This document shows, piece by piece, positions 45,128-53,340 of a stretch of DNA of 64,000 nt. A model generated the notes under the pieces. That model saw nothing but the letters and a program-made list of their open reading frames with translations, did no database searches and was not told where the DNA came from. The translations under genes and the position numbers were made by a program. The stretch is taken from NCBI RefSeq assembly GCF_007273535.1, contig NZ_RIBP01000004.1, positions 2,518,001 through 2,582,000 of the forward strand. The letters are read 5' to 3'. Source of the stretch: Niallia circulans. Lineage in GTDB: Bacteria; Bacillota; Bacilli; Bacillales; Cytobacillaceae. Each line of letters begins with the position of its first letter. The stretch's first letter is position 1.

Positions 45128-45551
45128 AAACGAATTGAAAGAAAAGCTGACACCAATTCAATATGAAGTGACACAAAACAACGGAACAGAACCGCCGTTT
45201 CATAATGAGTATTGGAACGAATTTGCGGACGGCATTTATGTCGATGTCATCTCAGGCAAACCATTGTTCAGCTCAAATGACAAGTATGATGCAGGCTGCG
45301 GCTGGCCGAGCTTCACAAAACCAATCGCAGAAGAGGATCTTGTTGAAAATACAGATACAAGCCATTTTATGGTGAGAACAGAGGTAAGAACAAAGGAAAC
45401 TGATTCCCATCTTGGCCATGTCTTCAACGATGGACCACATCCAACAGGATTACGCTACTGCATGAATTCTGCATCGCTTCGCTTCGTTAGAAAAGAAGAC
45501 CTAGAAGCAGAAGGTTATGGGAAATATAAAGTTTTGTTTGACGAAGATTGA
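45120..45551 (+). CDS. msrB: Peptide methionine-R-sulfoxide reductase
   Basis: This 143-aa protein reduces the R epimer. The nucleophilic C114 is in [11 protein letters not shown] and a likely resolving C60 in AGCGWPSF. The zinc-binding CxxC pairs of some MsrB proteins are absent, as in the B. subtilis enzyme. It is translationally coupled to msrA by the 8-nt overlap. Confidence 0.97.
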   Translation: MNKNELKEKLTPIQYEVTQNNGTEPPFHNEYWNEFADGIYVDVISGKPLFSSNDKYDAGCGWPSFTKPIAEEDLVENTDTSHFMVRTEVRTKETDSHLGHVFNDGPHPTGLRYCMNSASLRFVRKEDLEAEGYGKYKVLFDED

Positions 45552-45560
45552 TAATAAGGC

Positions 45561-45592
45561 AAAAGGCAATCCTTTTAGGATTGCCTCTTTTA
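45561..45592. terminator. Bidirectional terminator msrB / SGNH gene
   Basis: GGCAATCC (45565-45572) pairs with GGATTGCC (45578-45585), flanked by A and T tracts. Confidence 0.9.
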
Positions 45593-46678
45593 GTTATCTT
45601 GCACGATAACTGATGAAATCTGTACCCTGTGAAAACCGGAAGTATTATGAGAAGAAGACTTTCCTGTCGTCCGAAACGACACTGTGTGCTTGCTGTCAGA
45701 AAGCCCGCCGGCTATATAAAGGGAACGAGGCTTTTTGAAGGGCCACCATGTTGAAATGCTCGTGACAAACTCGTCATCAATATAAACATCCACCAAGCCT
45801 CCTAAAGGACTTCTTATCATATTTGCCCCAAGATATGTGCCCGTGAAGGTAAAGTCAATGCTTGCTCCTTTTTCATCAGAAGTATAATAGCCTTCCCTTT
45901 TAATAAAAGAGCTGTCTTTAAAGATATAGTTGTTTTTTGTTTCCATATTGATGGCCATTGCAGAATACTCATTTTTGGGAACATCTGTGTTTGTATTCCC
46001 TGCTTGAATTCTTGCTTCTAAATACTGATAAATATAATCACTATATAGCAAATAGCCATCGTCATTTGGATGGATTAAATCTTTTGTTAAACGTTTCATG
46101 CTCTTGCCTGATTCATTAAATGGAATTCTCATATCCAGATTTATCGCATTTACCTCTTTTGATACTTCCGCAATTGTATCTACGAAATTTTCATTGTCTA
46201 AGCTGCTTTCCGTTAGTGTAATAATTTCAGCAACCGGGTATTTCTCCTTAACTTGCATAAGCAGCTGGCTGTAAAAGGTGTAGAATACTTCCTTATTCAT
46301 ATATTTACGATCATTTTCACCGAATACGATAAAAACAAGATCAATATTCTTAAGGGAGGAATTTCTGAATTTATATAAGCCTTCGAAAGCTGTAGCCCCG
46401 CTTTGTACAAGCATATTCCTCTGCATTGGTGAGCCATGCGTTTCAAACATGGACTGCTCTAACAAGTAAAACCATTTTGTTTGATCCTTGCTTGCACCAG
46501 ACCCTCTGCCGATACTGTCACCAATTACTAAATAAGATATTGGCTCACTTGATCTAATTTTGTCAAAGACATTTTTGGCGGTAGAGCTTGTCTGTTTTGG
46601 CTGGTAGAGGCAATAAAGCAAAACGAAAGCTAATCCAATCACACAGCTGATTAAAAGAGTATAGGTTTTGGTTTTCAT
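45590..46678 (-). CDS. Membrane-anchored SGNH hydrolase with C-terminal beta domain
   Basis: This 362-aa protein has an uncleaved signal anchor (YTLLISCVIGLAFVLLYCLY), then an SGNH domain: GDSIGRGSG (Ser), GENDRKYM (Asn block) and DLIHPNDDGY (Asp/His). Residues about 235-362 form a beta-sandwich that looks like a carbohydrate-binding or sugar-ester-binding module (IDFTFTGTYLGANMIRS, GLVDVYIDDEFV). An extracellular role as a polysaccharide acetyl-esterase is likely but not proven. AAAGGGCG upstream has rather long spacing. It is the second extracytoplasmic SGNH enzyme in 6 kb. Confidence 0.85.
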   Translation of the reverse strand: MKTKTYTLLISCVIGLAFVLLYCLYQPKQTSSTAKNVFDKIRSSEPISYLVIGDSIGRGSGASKDQTKWFYLLEQSMFETHGSPMQRNMLVQSGATAFEGLYKFRNSSLKNIDLVFIVFGENDRKYMNKEVFYTFYSQLLMQVKEKYPVAEIITLTESSLDNENFVDTIAEVSKEVNAINLDMRIPFNESGKSMKRLTKDLIHPNDDGYLLYSDYIYQYLEARIQAGNTNTDVPKNEYSAMAINMETKNNYIFKDSSFIKREGYYTSDEKGASIDFTFTGTYLGANMIRSPLGGLVDVYIDDEFVTSISTWWPFKKPRSLYIAGGLSDSKHTVSFRTTGKSSSHNTSGFHRVQISSVIVQDN

Positions 46679-46807
46679 AGGATTAACTGTACGCCCTTTC
46701 TAATTTTTTTCATGGTTTATTATATCCTAACGAATCTTCAATAAACATAAAGAATAATACTTTTAAGCTTCATAGAATGCTAATTATCTTTCATTAGTGA
46801 ATAATGC

Positions 46808-46836
46808 TTGCACCATTATTTCATGTTATGTATAGT
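46808..46836 (+). promoter_or_regulatory. SigA-type promoter for yozE
   Basis: TTGCAC (46808-46813), 17-nt spacer, TATAGT (46831-46836). Confidence 0.65.
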
Positions 46837-46871
46837 ATACGTTATATCATTTCGGATAAGGAAGATGCACG

Positions 46872-47108
46872 ATGACAAAATCTTTTTACCATTTTTTAAT
46901 GAAATTCCGACATCCCGAGCCAAAGGACGCCATCAGCAGATTTGCAAATCATGCTTATTTAGATCACAGTTTTCCTAAAAACAGCTTTGACTATGATGAA
47001 GTGAGCAATTATTTGGAGCTTAATGGCCATTATTTAGACAGTATGAGAATCTTTGATGAAGCATGGGAGACCTACTTATTCCAAGAAGAGAAGGAAACAC
47101 GCTATTAG
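46872..47108 (+). CDS. yozE: YozE family protein (UPF0346)
   Basis: This 78-aa protein matches YozE, a small helical SAM-like domain: SFYHFLMKFRHPEPKD, FANHAYLDHSFPK and a C-terminal MRIFDEAWETY helix. The fold resembles nucleic-acid-binding domains, but the function is unknown. AAGGAAGATGCACG upstream of the ATG gives an adequate ribosome site. A SigA promoter and a perfect terminator make it monocistronic. Confidence 0.92.
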   Translation: MTKSFYHFLMKFRHPEPKDAISRFANHAYLDHSFPKNSFDYDEVSNYLELNGHYLDSMRIFDEAWETYLFQEEKETRY

Positions 47109-47143
47109 CATTTTGCAGTTGCTGCTGCAAAATGCTTTTTTTT
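47107..47143 (+). terminator. Terminator overlapping yozE stop
   Basis: AGCATTTTGCAG (47107-47118) pairs perfectly with CTGCAAAATGCT (47125-47136), followed by eight T residues. Confidence 0.95.
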
Positions 47144-47496
47144 GTTTAGGAACTTGTAAGCGGCTTTTCTATAATGAGTATTCTAAAATAGTTTGTCAGC
47201 TACATATATTGGATTAAACAAAACACCAATTTCTAACTTGCCATATTAATTTTAAAAAAACGGAGGGGAAATAGGGTGGAGCATTGGCGATTAGCAAGTG
47301 AGATGCATATATTATTTCAAGAATAGATAAAAAGAGAACAAAAAAGGATGAAGATGAGATGTTGATTGATGAAAGGTTGCGTTGTTTCATTAATCCCCCA
47401 ACGTAAACGTTCAAGTCTTTAAGCATGAATGTGGGGGAGTGTCGCCATACCAGTGGCAAAAATATCGCACAATCTGTTTAGAGAGGACTTTTAACT
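47144..47496. other. 353-nt intergenic stretch with C/G-rich hairpin
   Basis: No gene with a proper start was found; an open frame on the minus strand (47214-47459) lacks a ribosome site and family resemblance. TCCCCCA (47394-47400) pairs with TGGGGGA (47432-47438), and GCCA/TGGC (47444-47456) forms a small second hairpin. It may be a worn mobile-element end or an undescribed RNA. Confidence 0.4.
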
Positions 47497-48192
47497 ATGG
47501 GAAATCGAAAAAAACCGAAATTTAAAATTGGCGATACAGTTGTCATCACCATATACGGTACTGTCGGAAAAATCACGAACGTAAAGTGGCTTGATGACAT
47601 GCATGTCTATGAAGTGAATAAAAGTGAGGGCTTGTACTTAGAATCCAGCCTGCAAATGCTTTCCGAATTTGAAGGTGAACTAATGGATACAGAAAAAATA
47701 GACATTGAATATCGCTACTTTATAGGTGATCTTGTCAAAGTAAAAGGCTATGGTTCCAACCTCTTTAAAATAATGGGCTTCCGAACTGAAATATGGCGTT
47801 ATAAGTCAGATGCATGGGAAGACATCATTTACGAGTTGTCTAGAGTAAGTGATGGGGATTGGCTTGAGGCTGGTGAAGAGGAGCTGACATTAGTAGCAGA
47901 CGCAGAAAATGCCGACAGTTTTATTCAGAAATTAGGACTTTTGTATATAATGGATAAAAAGAAGAAGCCTGTTAATCTGCAAAAAACAAATAGCTCTTAC
48001 CGAAAAACGGAAAAAGAGCTGCTGGAAAGCACGAAGGAAAAACAGGAATTAATCGATGGTTTACTTGATATTTATAACGATTATCATATACTACATGAAT
48101 TATTTCAGGACAATGAGTATGAACAGGCGATGAGACTGACAATAAGAAAGCTGAAGCAGCTAAGCAGTAAGGATGATAAGCCTGCACTATAA
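47497..48192 (+). CDS. yodN: YodN-like protein
   Basis: This 231-aa cytoplasmic protein has two KOW/SH3-like segments: KFKIGDTVVITIYGTVGKITNVKWL (about 8-32) and RYFIGDLVKVKGYGSNLFKIMGF (about 72-94). A helical acidic C-terminus follows (SYRKTEKELLESTKEKQELIDGLLDIYNDY). Position near yozD and yozE matches B. subtilis yodN, whose function is unknown. AGAGAGGAC before the ATG is the ribosome site. Naming rests largely on gene order. Confidence 0.7.
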   Translation: MGNRKKPKFKIGDTVVITIYGTVGKITNVKWLDDMHVYEVNKSEGLYLESSLQMLSEFEGELMDTEKIDIEYRYFIGDLVKVKGYGSNLFKIMGFRTEIWRYKSDAWEDIIYELSRVSDGDWLEAGEEELTLVADAENADSFIQKLGLLYIMDKKKKPVNLQKTNSSYRKTEKELLESTKEKQELIDGLLDIYNDYHILHELFQDNEYEQAMRLTIRKLKQLSSKDDKPAL

Positions 48193-48200
48193 TAATTGAA

Positions 48201-48353
48201 TTACAAGATTAAATAGAGAAAGTATGGGATGCATCCAAATACTATTAGAGAAAACAAAACTTGAAGCCCTTTGTCAAAGATTCTCAAGATATTACCGTTT
48301 TCCTCATTAACATCTTCTTTCACTACTGCGACTAAATGCTGCAACGTTTTCAT
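48201..48353 (-). CDS. Small single-helix membrane protein, 50 aa
   Basis: This frame begins at ATG 48353 with AGGGGGAAAATTACC upstream, an excellent ribosome site. It starts MKTLQHLVAVVKEDVNEE, has a charged middle, and ends in a hydrophobic helix (LQVLFSLIVFGCIPYFLYLIL) that reaches the C-terminus. It is too short for usual gene finders. The C-terminal tail anchor suggests membrane insertion after translation. It is convergent with yodN, 8 nt apart. Confidence 0.65.
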   Translation of the reverse strand: MKTLQHLVAVVKEDVNEENGNILRIFDKGLQVLFSLIVFGCIPYFLYLIL

Positions 48354-48542
48354 GGTAATTTTCCCCCTATAAATCTCGGATTATAGTAATGTTTTCTTGT
48401 TATTAGTAATGAATATGAGCATGACCATCTAAACATGTCTCTATTTACTTGAAAAATATTTTAATTTATCACATAATTTGTACAAATGCTTTGCATTTTT
48501 TATGCATTGTGACATATATTCTTACTAAAGGGGGCGATATGC

Positions 48543-48713
48543 TTGAAAGAGATTGATGTAATAATAGATACGGAGGAAATTGCTGAGTTTTTCTTTCGTG
48601 AGCTATTAAAAAGGGGATACGTTCCCACAGAAGAAGAGATGGATGAATTGGCTGACATCACGTTTGAATATTTGCTTGAAAAATGCATTATTGATGAAGA
48701 ATTGGATGACTAG
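48543..48713 (+). CDS. yozD: YozD family small protein
   Basis: This 56-aa acidic protein matches YozD almost residue for residue (KEIDVIIDTEEIAEFF, ADITFEYLLEKCIIDEE). TTG is the start, with AAAGGGGG spaced 8 nt. Its function is unknown. Its gene neighbours (yodN, yozE) are the same as in B. subtilis. A terminator follows. Confidence 0.9.
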   Translation: MKEIDVIIDTEEIAEFFFRELLKRGYVPTEEEMDELADITFEYLLEKCIIDEELDD

Positions 48714-48768
48714 CTTGCGATGTAAGTTTGTAAAAAACAGTTAATTATATAAAGATGTATGAATGCAT

Positions 48769-48798
48769 ATGGCAGGAGATTACTCTTGCCATTTTTTT
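48769..48798 (+). terminator. Terminator after yozD
   Basis: ATGGCAGGAG (48769-48778) pairs with CTCTTGCCAT (48783-48792) with one mismatch, ending in a T-run. Confidence 0.82.
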
Positions 48799-48821
48799 AT
48801 GGAGAAAATAATGAGTAATCA

Positions 48822-48847
48822 TGAAACCTTTTTGTTATTGATGCGTA
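48822..48847 (+). promoter_or_regulatory. SigW-type ECF promoter (spo0M)
   Basis: TGAAAC (48822-48827), 16 nt, CGTA (48844-48847), an exact match. B. subtilis spo0M is a reported SigW target, so this is conserved regulation. Confidence 0.85.
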
Positions 48848-48891
48848 AATCAAATTACTAAATTCAAATTACGGTAACAGGAGGAAAAAGA

Positions 48892-49662
48892 ATGTCTATA
48901 TTTAAAAAAGCGTTGGCAAGTGTGGGGGTTGGTGCTGCTAAAATTGATGCAGTGCTGGATAAGAGGGATTATATGCCAGGTGAAAAGTTAGCGGGAGAAA
49001 TAAATATTGTCGGCGGCAATGTGGAGCAGAATATTGAAGCAATTTATGTAAGACTGTATACAGAATATGAAGTGGAGCACGATGATAAAAAAGAAACACG
49101 CACAGCTTTAATAGGAGAATTTATGGCAGCAGGCGCCTTCACGATAAGTGTAAAGGAAAAAAAGGTAATCCCATTTTCTGGTACTCTTCCACATGATATT
49201 CCTTATACCATAGGAAAAACAAAGGTATGGATTTCAACTGGCCTCGATATTAAGCAAGCTATTGATCCAAGCGATGTAGATCCAATTAATATTATTCCAT
49301 CTCCACTTGTTGATGAAGTGTTTCGTGCATTTCAAGAATTAGGCTTTAAAATGAAAAGTGGTGTTTGCAAGGAGGCTGGCAGGCGGCATCAACTGAGACT
49401 GCCATTTGTACAGGAATTTGAGTTCATCCCATATGCAGGAGACTTTCGCGGGAAGCTGGATGAAGTGGAACTTGTGATACTGTCTTCTGGTGAAAATGCA
49501 ATGGAAGTTATGTTGCAAATTGACAGGAAAGCGCGTGGACTTTCTGGCTTATTCGCAGAAGCACTTGACATGGATGAAAGCTATGTATCATTAAGTATTC
49601 ACAAACATGAGTTGCCAGGATTAAAGAATACTCTTTACCAGTTGATTAATAAATACGCCTAA
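48892..49662 (+). CDS. spo0M: Sporulation-control protein Spo0M
   Basis: This 256-aa arrestin-like beta protein matches Spo0M: KALASVGVGAAKIDAVLDK at the N-terminus, PGEKLAGEINIVGG, VIPFSGTLPHDIPYT and a C-terminal DRKARGLSGLF segment. It modulates the timing of sporulation and possibly cytoskeletal or membrane processes. AACAGGAGGAAAAAGA precedes the ATG. The exact SigW-type promoter upstream makes it part of the window's ECF regulon. It is monocistronic. Confidence 0.95.
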   Translation: MSIFKKALASVGVGAAKIDAVLDKRDYMPGEKLAGEINIVGGNVEQNIEAIYVRLYTEYEVEHDDKKETRTALIGEFMAAGAFTISVKEKKVIPFSGTLPHDIPYTIGKTKVWISTGLDIKQAIDPSDVDPINIIPSPLVDEVFRAFQELGFKMKSGVCKEAGRRHQLRLPFVQEFEFIPYAGDFRGKLDEVELVILSSGENAMEVMLQIDRKARGLSGLFAEALDMDESYVSLSIHKHELPGLKNTLYQLINKYA

Positions 49663-49670
49663 AGACCTTC

Positions 49671-49702
49671 AAGCGTGTACCATTGTTGCACACGCTTTTT
49701 GT
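49671..49702 (+). terminator. Terminator after spo0M
   Basis: AGCGTGT (49672-49678) pairs with ACACGCT (49690-49696), followed by T residues. It may also serve the convergent small gene at 49709. Confidence 0.82.
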
Positions 49703-49708
49703 TTTGAC

Positions 49709-49834
49709 TTAGTTCTTTCTTTCTCTTGCAGACATTTCCTTACCATGTGCTTCTTGTTCTGCTATAATAGCCTCTTTTGGTATATGATTATTCTTTTTAG
49801 GAGAGTTAATTCGATTGCGATGCTTTTTTCCCAT
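49709..49834 (-). CDS. Small basic protein, 41 aa
   Basis: Starting at ATG 49834, with TAAGGAGACAG upstream, this frame encodes a Lys/Asn/Arg-rich peptide: it begins MGKKHRNRINSPKKNN and ends HGKEMSARERKN. It has no hydrophobic stretch. The composition resembles small DNA-binding or spore proteins of Bacilli, but no family was recognised with confidence. It is convergent with spo0M, 46 nt apart. Confidence 0.6.
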   Translation of the reverse strand: MGKKHRNRINSPKKNNHIPKEAIIAEQEAHGKEMSARERKN

Positions 49835-50073
49835 AATATTATCTGTCTCCTTACATGTCTGTTTTTAGAATATTATCATTGATTAAGCATGTTTTCCCAA
49901 ACCTATGGAAAACCTAAAGTTAGTATTGCCGATTAAAGATTTGTTATCCTGCAATTAATTGTATTTAACCTAAAACTAGAATATGATATAGTACAAATAG
50001 TGATTGTTTAAGATATGGAAATGATTCCTATTATTATTTAAAAGAATGTTCTTAAAACTTGGAGGTACTTAAA

Positions 50074-50775
50074 ATGAGTGTACATATTGGAGCAAAAGAA
50101 AACGAAATCGCAGAAACGGTTCTTCTGCCTGGAGATCCTTTGCGAGCAAAATATATTGCAGAAACCTTTTTAGAAAATGCGGTTTGTTATAATGAAGTGC
50201 GCAACATGTTTGGATATACTGGTACATATAAAGGAAAAAGAATCTCTGTACAAGGGACAGGCATGGGAGCACCATCCATTGCCATTTATGTTAACGAATT
50301 AATGACTAGCTACAATGTCCAAAACCTAATAAGAGTTGGTACCTGTGGAGCAATTCAACAGGACGTTAAGGTTCGCGATGTTATCCTTGCTATGAGTGCA
50401 TCAACGGATTCGCAAATGAACCGTCTAACGTTCGGCGGTGTTGATTATGCGCCGACAGCTAATTTTGATCTGCTTAAAAAAGCGTATGATGCAGGCATTG
50501 AGAAGGGGCTTTCCCTTAAGGTTGGAAATGTATTTACAGCAGATAGTTTCTATAATGACAACTCTGAGCTGGAAAAATGGGCGGAATATCAAATTCTTGC
50601 TATCGAGATGGAATCAGCTGCATTGTATACATTAGCAGCAAAATTCAATCGCAATGCATTATCCGTACTTACTGTCAGCGATCATGTACTGACTGGTGAA
50701 GAAACAACGGCTGAAGAAAGACAAACAACTTTCAATGAAATGATTGAAGTATCACTTGAAGCTGCAATAAAGTAA
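50074..50775 (+). CDS. deoD: Purine-nucleoside phosphorylase DeoD
   Basis: This 233-aa hexameric-type phosphorylase cleaves purine nucleosides with phosphate. Visible motifs are [13 protein letters not shown] (phosphate loop), [26 protein letters not shown] and the nucleoside-binding [13 protein letters not shown] with the catalytic Asp in VSDHVLTGE. Size equals the family (233-236 aa). GGAGGT before ATG 50074 outranks the upstream frame at 50059. It is followed by yodJ as in B. subtilis. Confidence 0.97.
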   Translation: MSVHIGAKENEIAETVLLPGDPLRAKYIAETFLENAVCYNEVRNMFGYTGTYKGKRISVQGTGMGAPSIAIYVNELMTSYNVQNLIRVGTCGAIQQDVKVRDVILAMSASTDSQMNRLTFGGVDYAPTANFDLLKKAYDAGIEKGLSLKVGNVFTADSFYNDNSELEKWAEYQILAIEMESAALYTLAAKFNRNALSVLTVSDHVLTGEETTAEERQTTFNEMIEVSLEAAIK

Positions 50776-50823
50776 CGTAAGCGTAAATCGTTACCTGGAA
50801 CAAAGAGTAATATGGGGTGTAGA

Positions 50824-51657
50824 ATGAAAAAACTATTGCTGCTGCTGCTGTTTACTTTCCTTTTAACAGGATGCAGTAAATTGGATGGCATTACAGATCA
50901 TATACCTTTCTTAAACAAAGAAAAGGAATCGGAAGAAACAGCCGTGAATAATGACAATTCTGGACAAACAAACGATCAAGATACGGTAGATAGTACAGAA
51001 GAAGAGCTTCCATGGACTTTAGAGGCTGCTTTTTTCAATGATATTAAGGTTGTGGATGGCAGAAACATCATCCAAAATCCAACCAATACAGTGTCATTAG
51101 TTAACAAAAGCTTTGGGCTGCCAGATGGATACGCACCTGAGGATCTTATCAGGCCAGAAGTTCAGTTTTCCTTTGGTAATCAGGATATAGAGAAAAGCTA
51201 TATGAGAAAGGAAGCTGCTGCATCTTTAGCTGATATGTTCAATGCTGCCAAAAAGGACGAAATCATTCTTTATGCAGTATCAGGCTATCGTTCTTATGAC
51301 CGTCAGTCCGTTTTGTATGATGCAGAGATTGACAAGGTTGGACAGAAGAAAGCGGAGGAAGCAGTCGCATATCCTGGTAACAGTGAACACCAGACAGGGT
51401 TAGCAATGGATATATCTGCTAAAAGTGTCGACTTCCTGCTTACAGAGGACTTCGAAGATACGAAAGAAGGCAAATGGCTAAAAGATAATGCACATCTTTA
51501 TGGGTATATTCTTCGTTATCCGAAAGGAAAAGAGGATATTACTAAATATAAATTTGAGCCATGGCATTTCCGTTATGTCGGCGAAAAATCTGCAAACGAT
51601 ATATATGAAAACAATTGGACACTTGAAGAATATTTTGAACAGGTTAGAAAAATCTAA
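50824..51657 (+). CDS. yodJ: D-alanyl-D-alanine carboxypeptidase lipoprotein (YodJ/VanY-like)
   Basis: This 277-aa protein has a lipoprotein signal with lipobox LLTGC (C17) and an acidic Ser/Asn-rich linker. A VanY-type LAS metallopeptidase domain follows: SGYRSYDRQSVLYD, SEHQTGLAMDIS (Zn ligands H and D) and EPWHFRYVG (catalytic Glu and third ligand). It trims peptidoglycan stem peptides outside the membrane. GGGGTG precedes ATG 50824. No separate promoter was seen, so it is likely co-transcribed with deoD. Confidence 0.92.
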   Translation: MKKLLLLLLFTFLLTGCSKLDGITDHIPFLNKEKESEETAVNNDNSGQTNDQDTVDSTEEELPWTLEAAFFNDIKVVDGRNIIQNPTNTVSLVNKSFGLPDGYAPEDLIRPEVQFSFGNQDIEKSYMRKEAAASLADMFNAAKKDEIILYAVSGYRSYDRQSVLYDAEIDKVGQKKAEEAVAYPGNSEHQTGLAMDISAKSVDFLLTEDFEDTKEGKWLKDNAHLYGYILRYPKGKEDITKYKFEPWHFRYVGEKSANDIYENNWTLEEYFEQVRKI

Positions 51658-51781
51658 GTTAGGTTAATTGTTCAAAATTTATTCATAATTATGTCATGAT
51701 TTAAACCAATTTTTTTGATACTGTTGAGTATAAAAGGCATGTATCACGGTGCCTAAAGGGCAAATGAAAGTGGTGAATTAT

Positions 51782-53260
51782 TTGGAGAATGAAAACAACG
51801 TAAATGAAGAAACGGAAAAAGAAGCAGGCGATAAAGATTCCAGCTTTATCCGCATTAAGAAATTTCACTTTGTTATGCTTATCTTCTTTACTGTTATTTT
51901 GGCAGCTGGTATTACAACGGTTGCCTTGGCATTTGGTGAGGAGCCAGCGGTGACGGTAGGCACAGATCGAAGTGAATTTTCAAAGCTTTATTCAGCATAT
52001 GATACTATCAAGGATAAATATTATCAGGATGTTGAAACAGAGGACCTCGTCAATGGAGCGATTGACGGCATGTTCACAGCACTAGATGATCCATATTCCG
52101 ATTATATGAACCAAGAGGAAGCAACAAGCTTTAATGAAAGTATTTCTTCTTCCTTTGAAGGAATTGGAGCTGAAATTCAGGAAAAGGATGACAGCATCAT
52201 TGTTGTATCACCAATTAAAGGCTCACCTGCAGAAAAAGCAGGAATTAAGCCGAATGACAAAATTTTAAGTGTTGATGGCAAGAGCTTGCAAGGGATGAGT
52301 TCATCTGAAGCAGTCCTTCTTATAAGAGGTAAAAAAGGGACAACGGTCAGCCTTGAAATTGAAAGACCTGGTGTTGAAGATACATTAAAAATTGATATTG
52401 TTAGGGATACAATTCCTATTGATACAGTATACGGAGAATTACGTAAGGACGGTATTGCTGAAATACAAATTACGAGCTTCTCCGCTGATACAGCACAAGA
52501 GCTTACAGATAAACTGAATGAGTTCAAGGAAAAAGGAATGAAGGGGATTGTACTTGACTTGAGACAAAATCCAGGCGGATTATTAACTCAGGTGCAAGCA
52601 ATTGCCAATTTGTTTGTTCCAGACGGAAAGGTGATTTTCCAAGTCGAGCATAAGAATGGAAAAATCGAACAAGTCGCATCAGACAATGAAAATTCCAATA
52701 CATTACCGCTAGTTGTATTGATTGATGAAGGCAGTGCCTCAGCTTCTGAAATACTCGCTGGAGCAGTTAATCAATCTGCGGACGTTCCATTAGTGGGTGT
52801 AAAATCCTTCGGTAAAGGAACAGTTCAAAGTGCAATAGAACTATCTGACGGAAGTAACATTAAGTTTACAACAGATAAATGGCTGACACCGAATGGCAGC
52901 TGGATTCATGAAAAAGGAATTGAGCCAACGTATAAGGTGGAGCTTCCAAGCTATGCGAAGCTGACAGTTATTAATCCAGAGACAAAGCTGAAGCTTGATT
53001 CAAATTCCAATGAAGTAAAGTCAGCGCAAGAAATGCTGAACGCGCTTGGCTATAAGGTCGACAACGCAAACGGCTACTTCGATGAGAGCACAGAAGAAGC
53101 AACTAAGGAATTCCAAGAGAAGGAAAAGTTAAAAGTTGACGGTGTAATTACTGGAGATACGACAACAAAGCTAATGGAAAAACTTAGTGAAAAGATCCAA
53201 AAAAACGATACACAAATGAAAAAAGCGATTGAAATACTGCAAGAAAAACTGAAAAAGTAA
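51782..53260 (+). CDS. ctpA: Carboxy-terminal processing protease CtpA
   Basis: This 492-aa S41 protease has a cytoplasmic acidic N-tail, one membrane anchor (about 30-48, FHFVMLIFFTVILAAGITTVALAF), an N-terminal helical part, a PDZ domain (SPIKGSPAEKAGIKPNDKILSVDG), and the protease domain. Catalytic Ser lies in GSASASEI and Lys in SFGKGTVQ. A C-terminal peptidoglycan-binding domain (SAQEMLNALGYKVDN) follows. Start choice is uncertain: AAGTGGTGA suits TTG 51782; ATG 51764 and GTG 51749 are alternatives with poor sites. The N-tail is longer than in B. subtilis. A terminator follows. Confidence 0.9.
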   Translation: MENENNVNEETEKEAGDKDSSFIRIKKFHFVMLIFFTVILAAGITTVALAFGEEPAVTVGTDRSEFSKLYSAYDTIKDKYYQDVETEDLVNGAIDGMFTALDDPYSDYMNQEEATSFNESISSSFEGIGAEIQEKDDSIIVVSPIKGSPAEKAGIKPNDKILSVDGKSLQGMSSSEAVLLIRGKKGTTVSLEIERPGVEDTLKIDIVRDTIPIDTVYGELRKDGIAEIQITSFSADTAQELTDKLNEFKEKGMKGIVLDLRQNPGGLLTQVQAIANLFVPDGKVIFQVEHKNGKIEQVASDNENSNTLPLVVLIDEGSASASEILAGAVNQSADVPLVGVKSFGKGTVQSAIELSDGSNIKFTTDKWLTPNGSWIHEKGIEPTYKVELPSYAKLTVINPETKLKLDSNSNEVKSAQEMLNALGYKVDNANGYFDESTEEATKEFQEKEKLKVDGVITGDTTTKLMEKLSEKIQKNDTQMKKAIEILQEKLKK

Positions 53261-53267
53261 CAAATGG

Positions 53268-53298
53268 AAGGAGCGGCACTCTATTTGCCCTCCTTTTT
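53268..53298 (+). terminator. Terminator after ctpA
   Basis: AAGGAG-c-GGCA pairs with TGCC-CTCCTT around CTCTATT, ending in T residues. Confidence 0.85.
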
Positions 53299-53340
53299 CC
53301 ATTGTTTCTACCTTATGAGAAGAGAATTAGGGGGATAAAG

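Noticed and set aside
47214..47459. 81-codon frame on the minus strand as a gene
   Set aside because: No ribosome site or recognisable family; composition looks like translated intergenic DNA.
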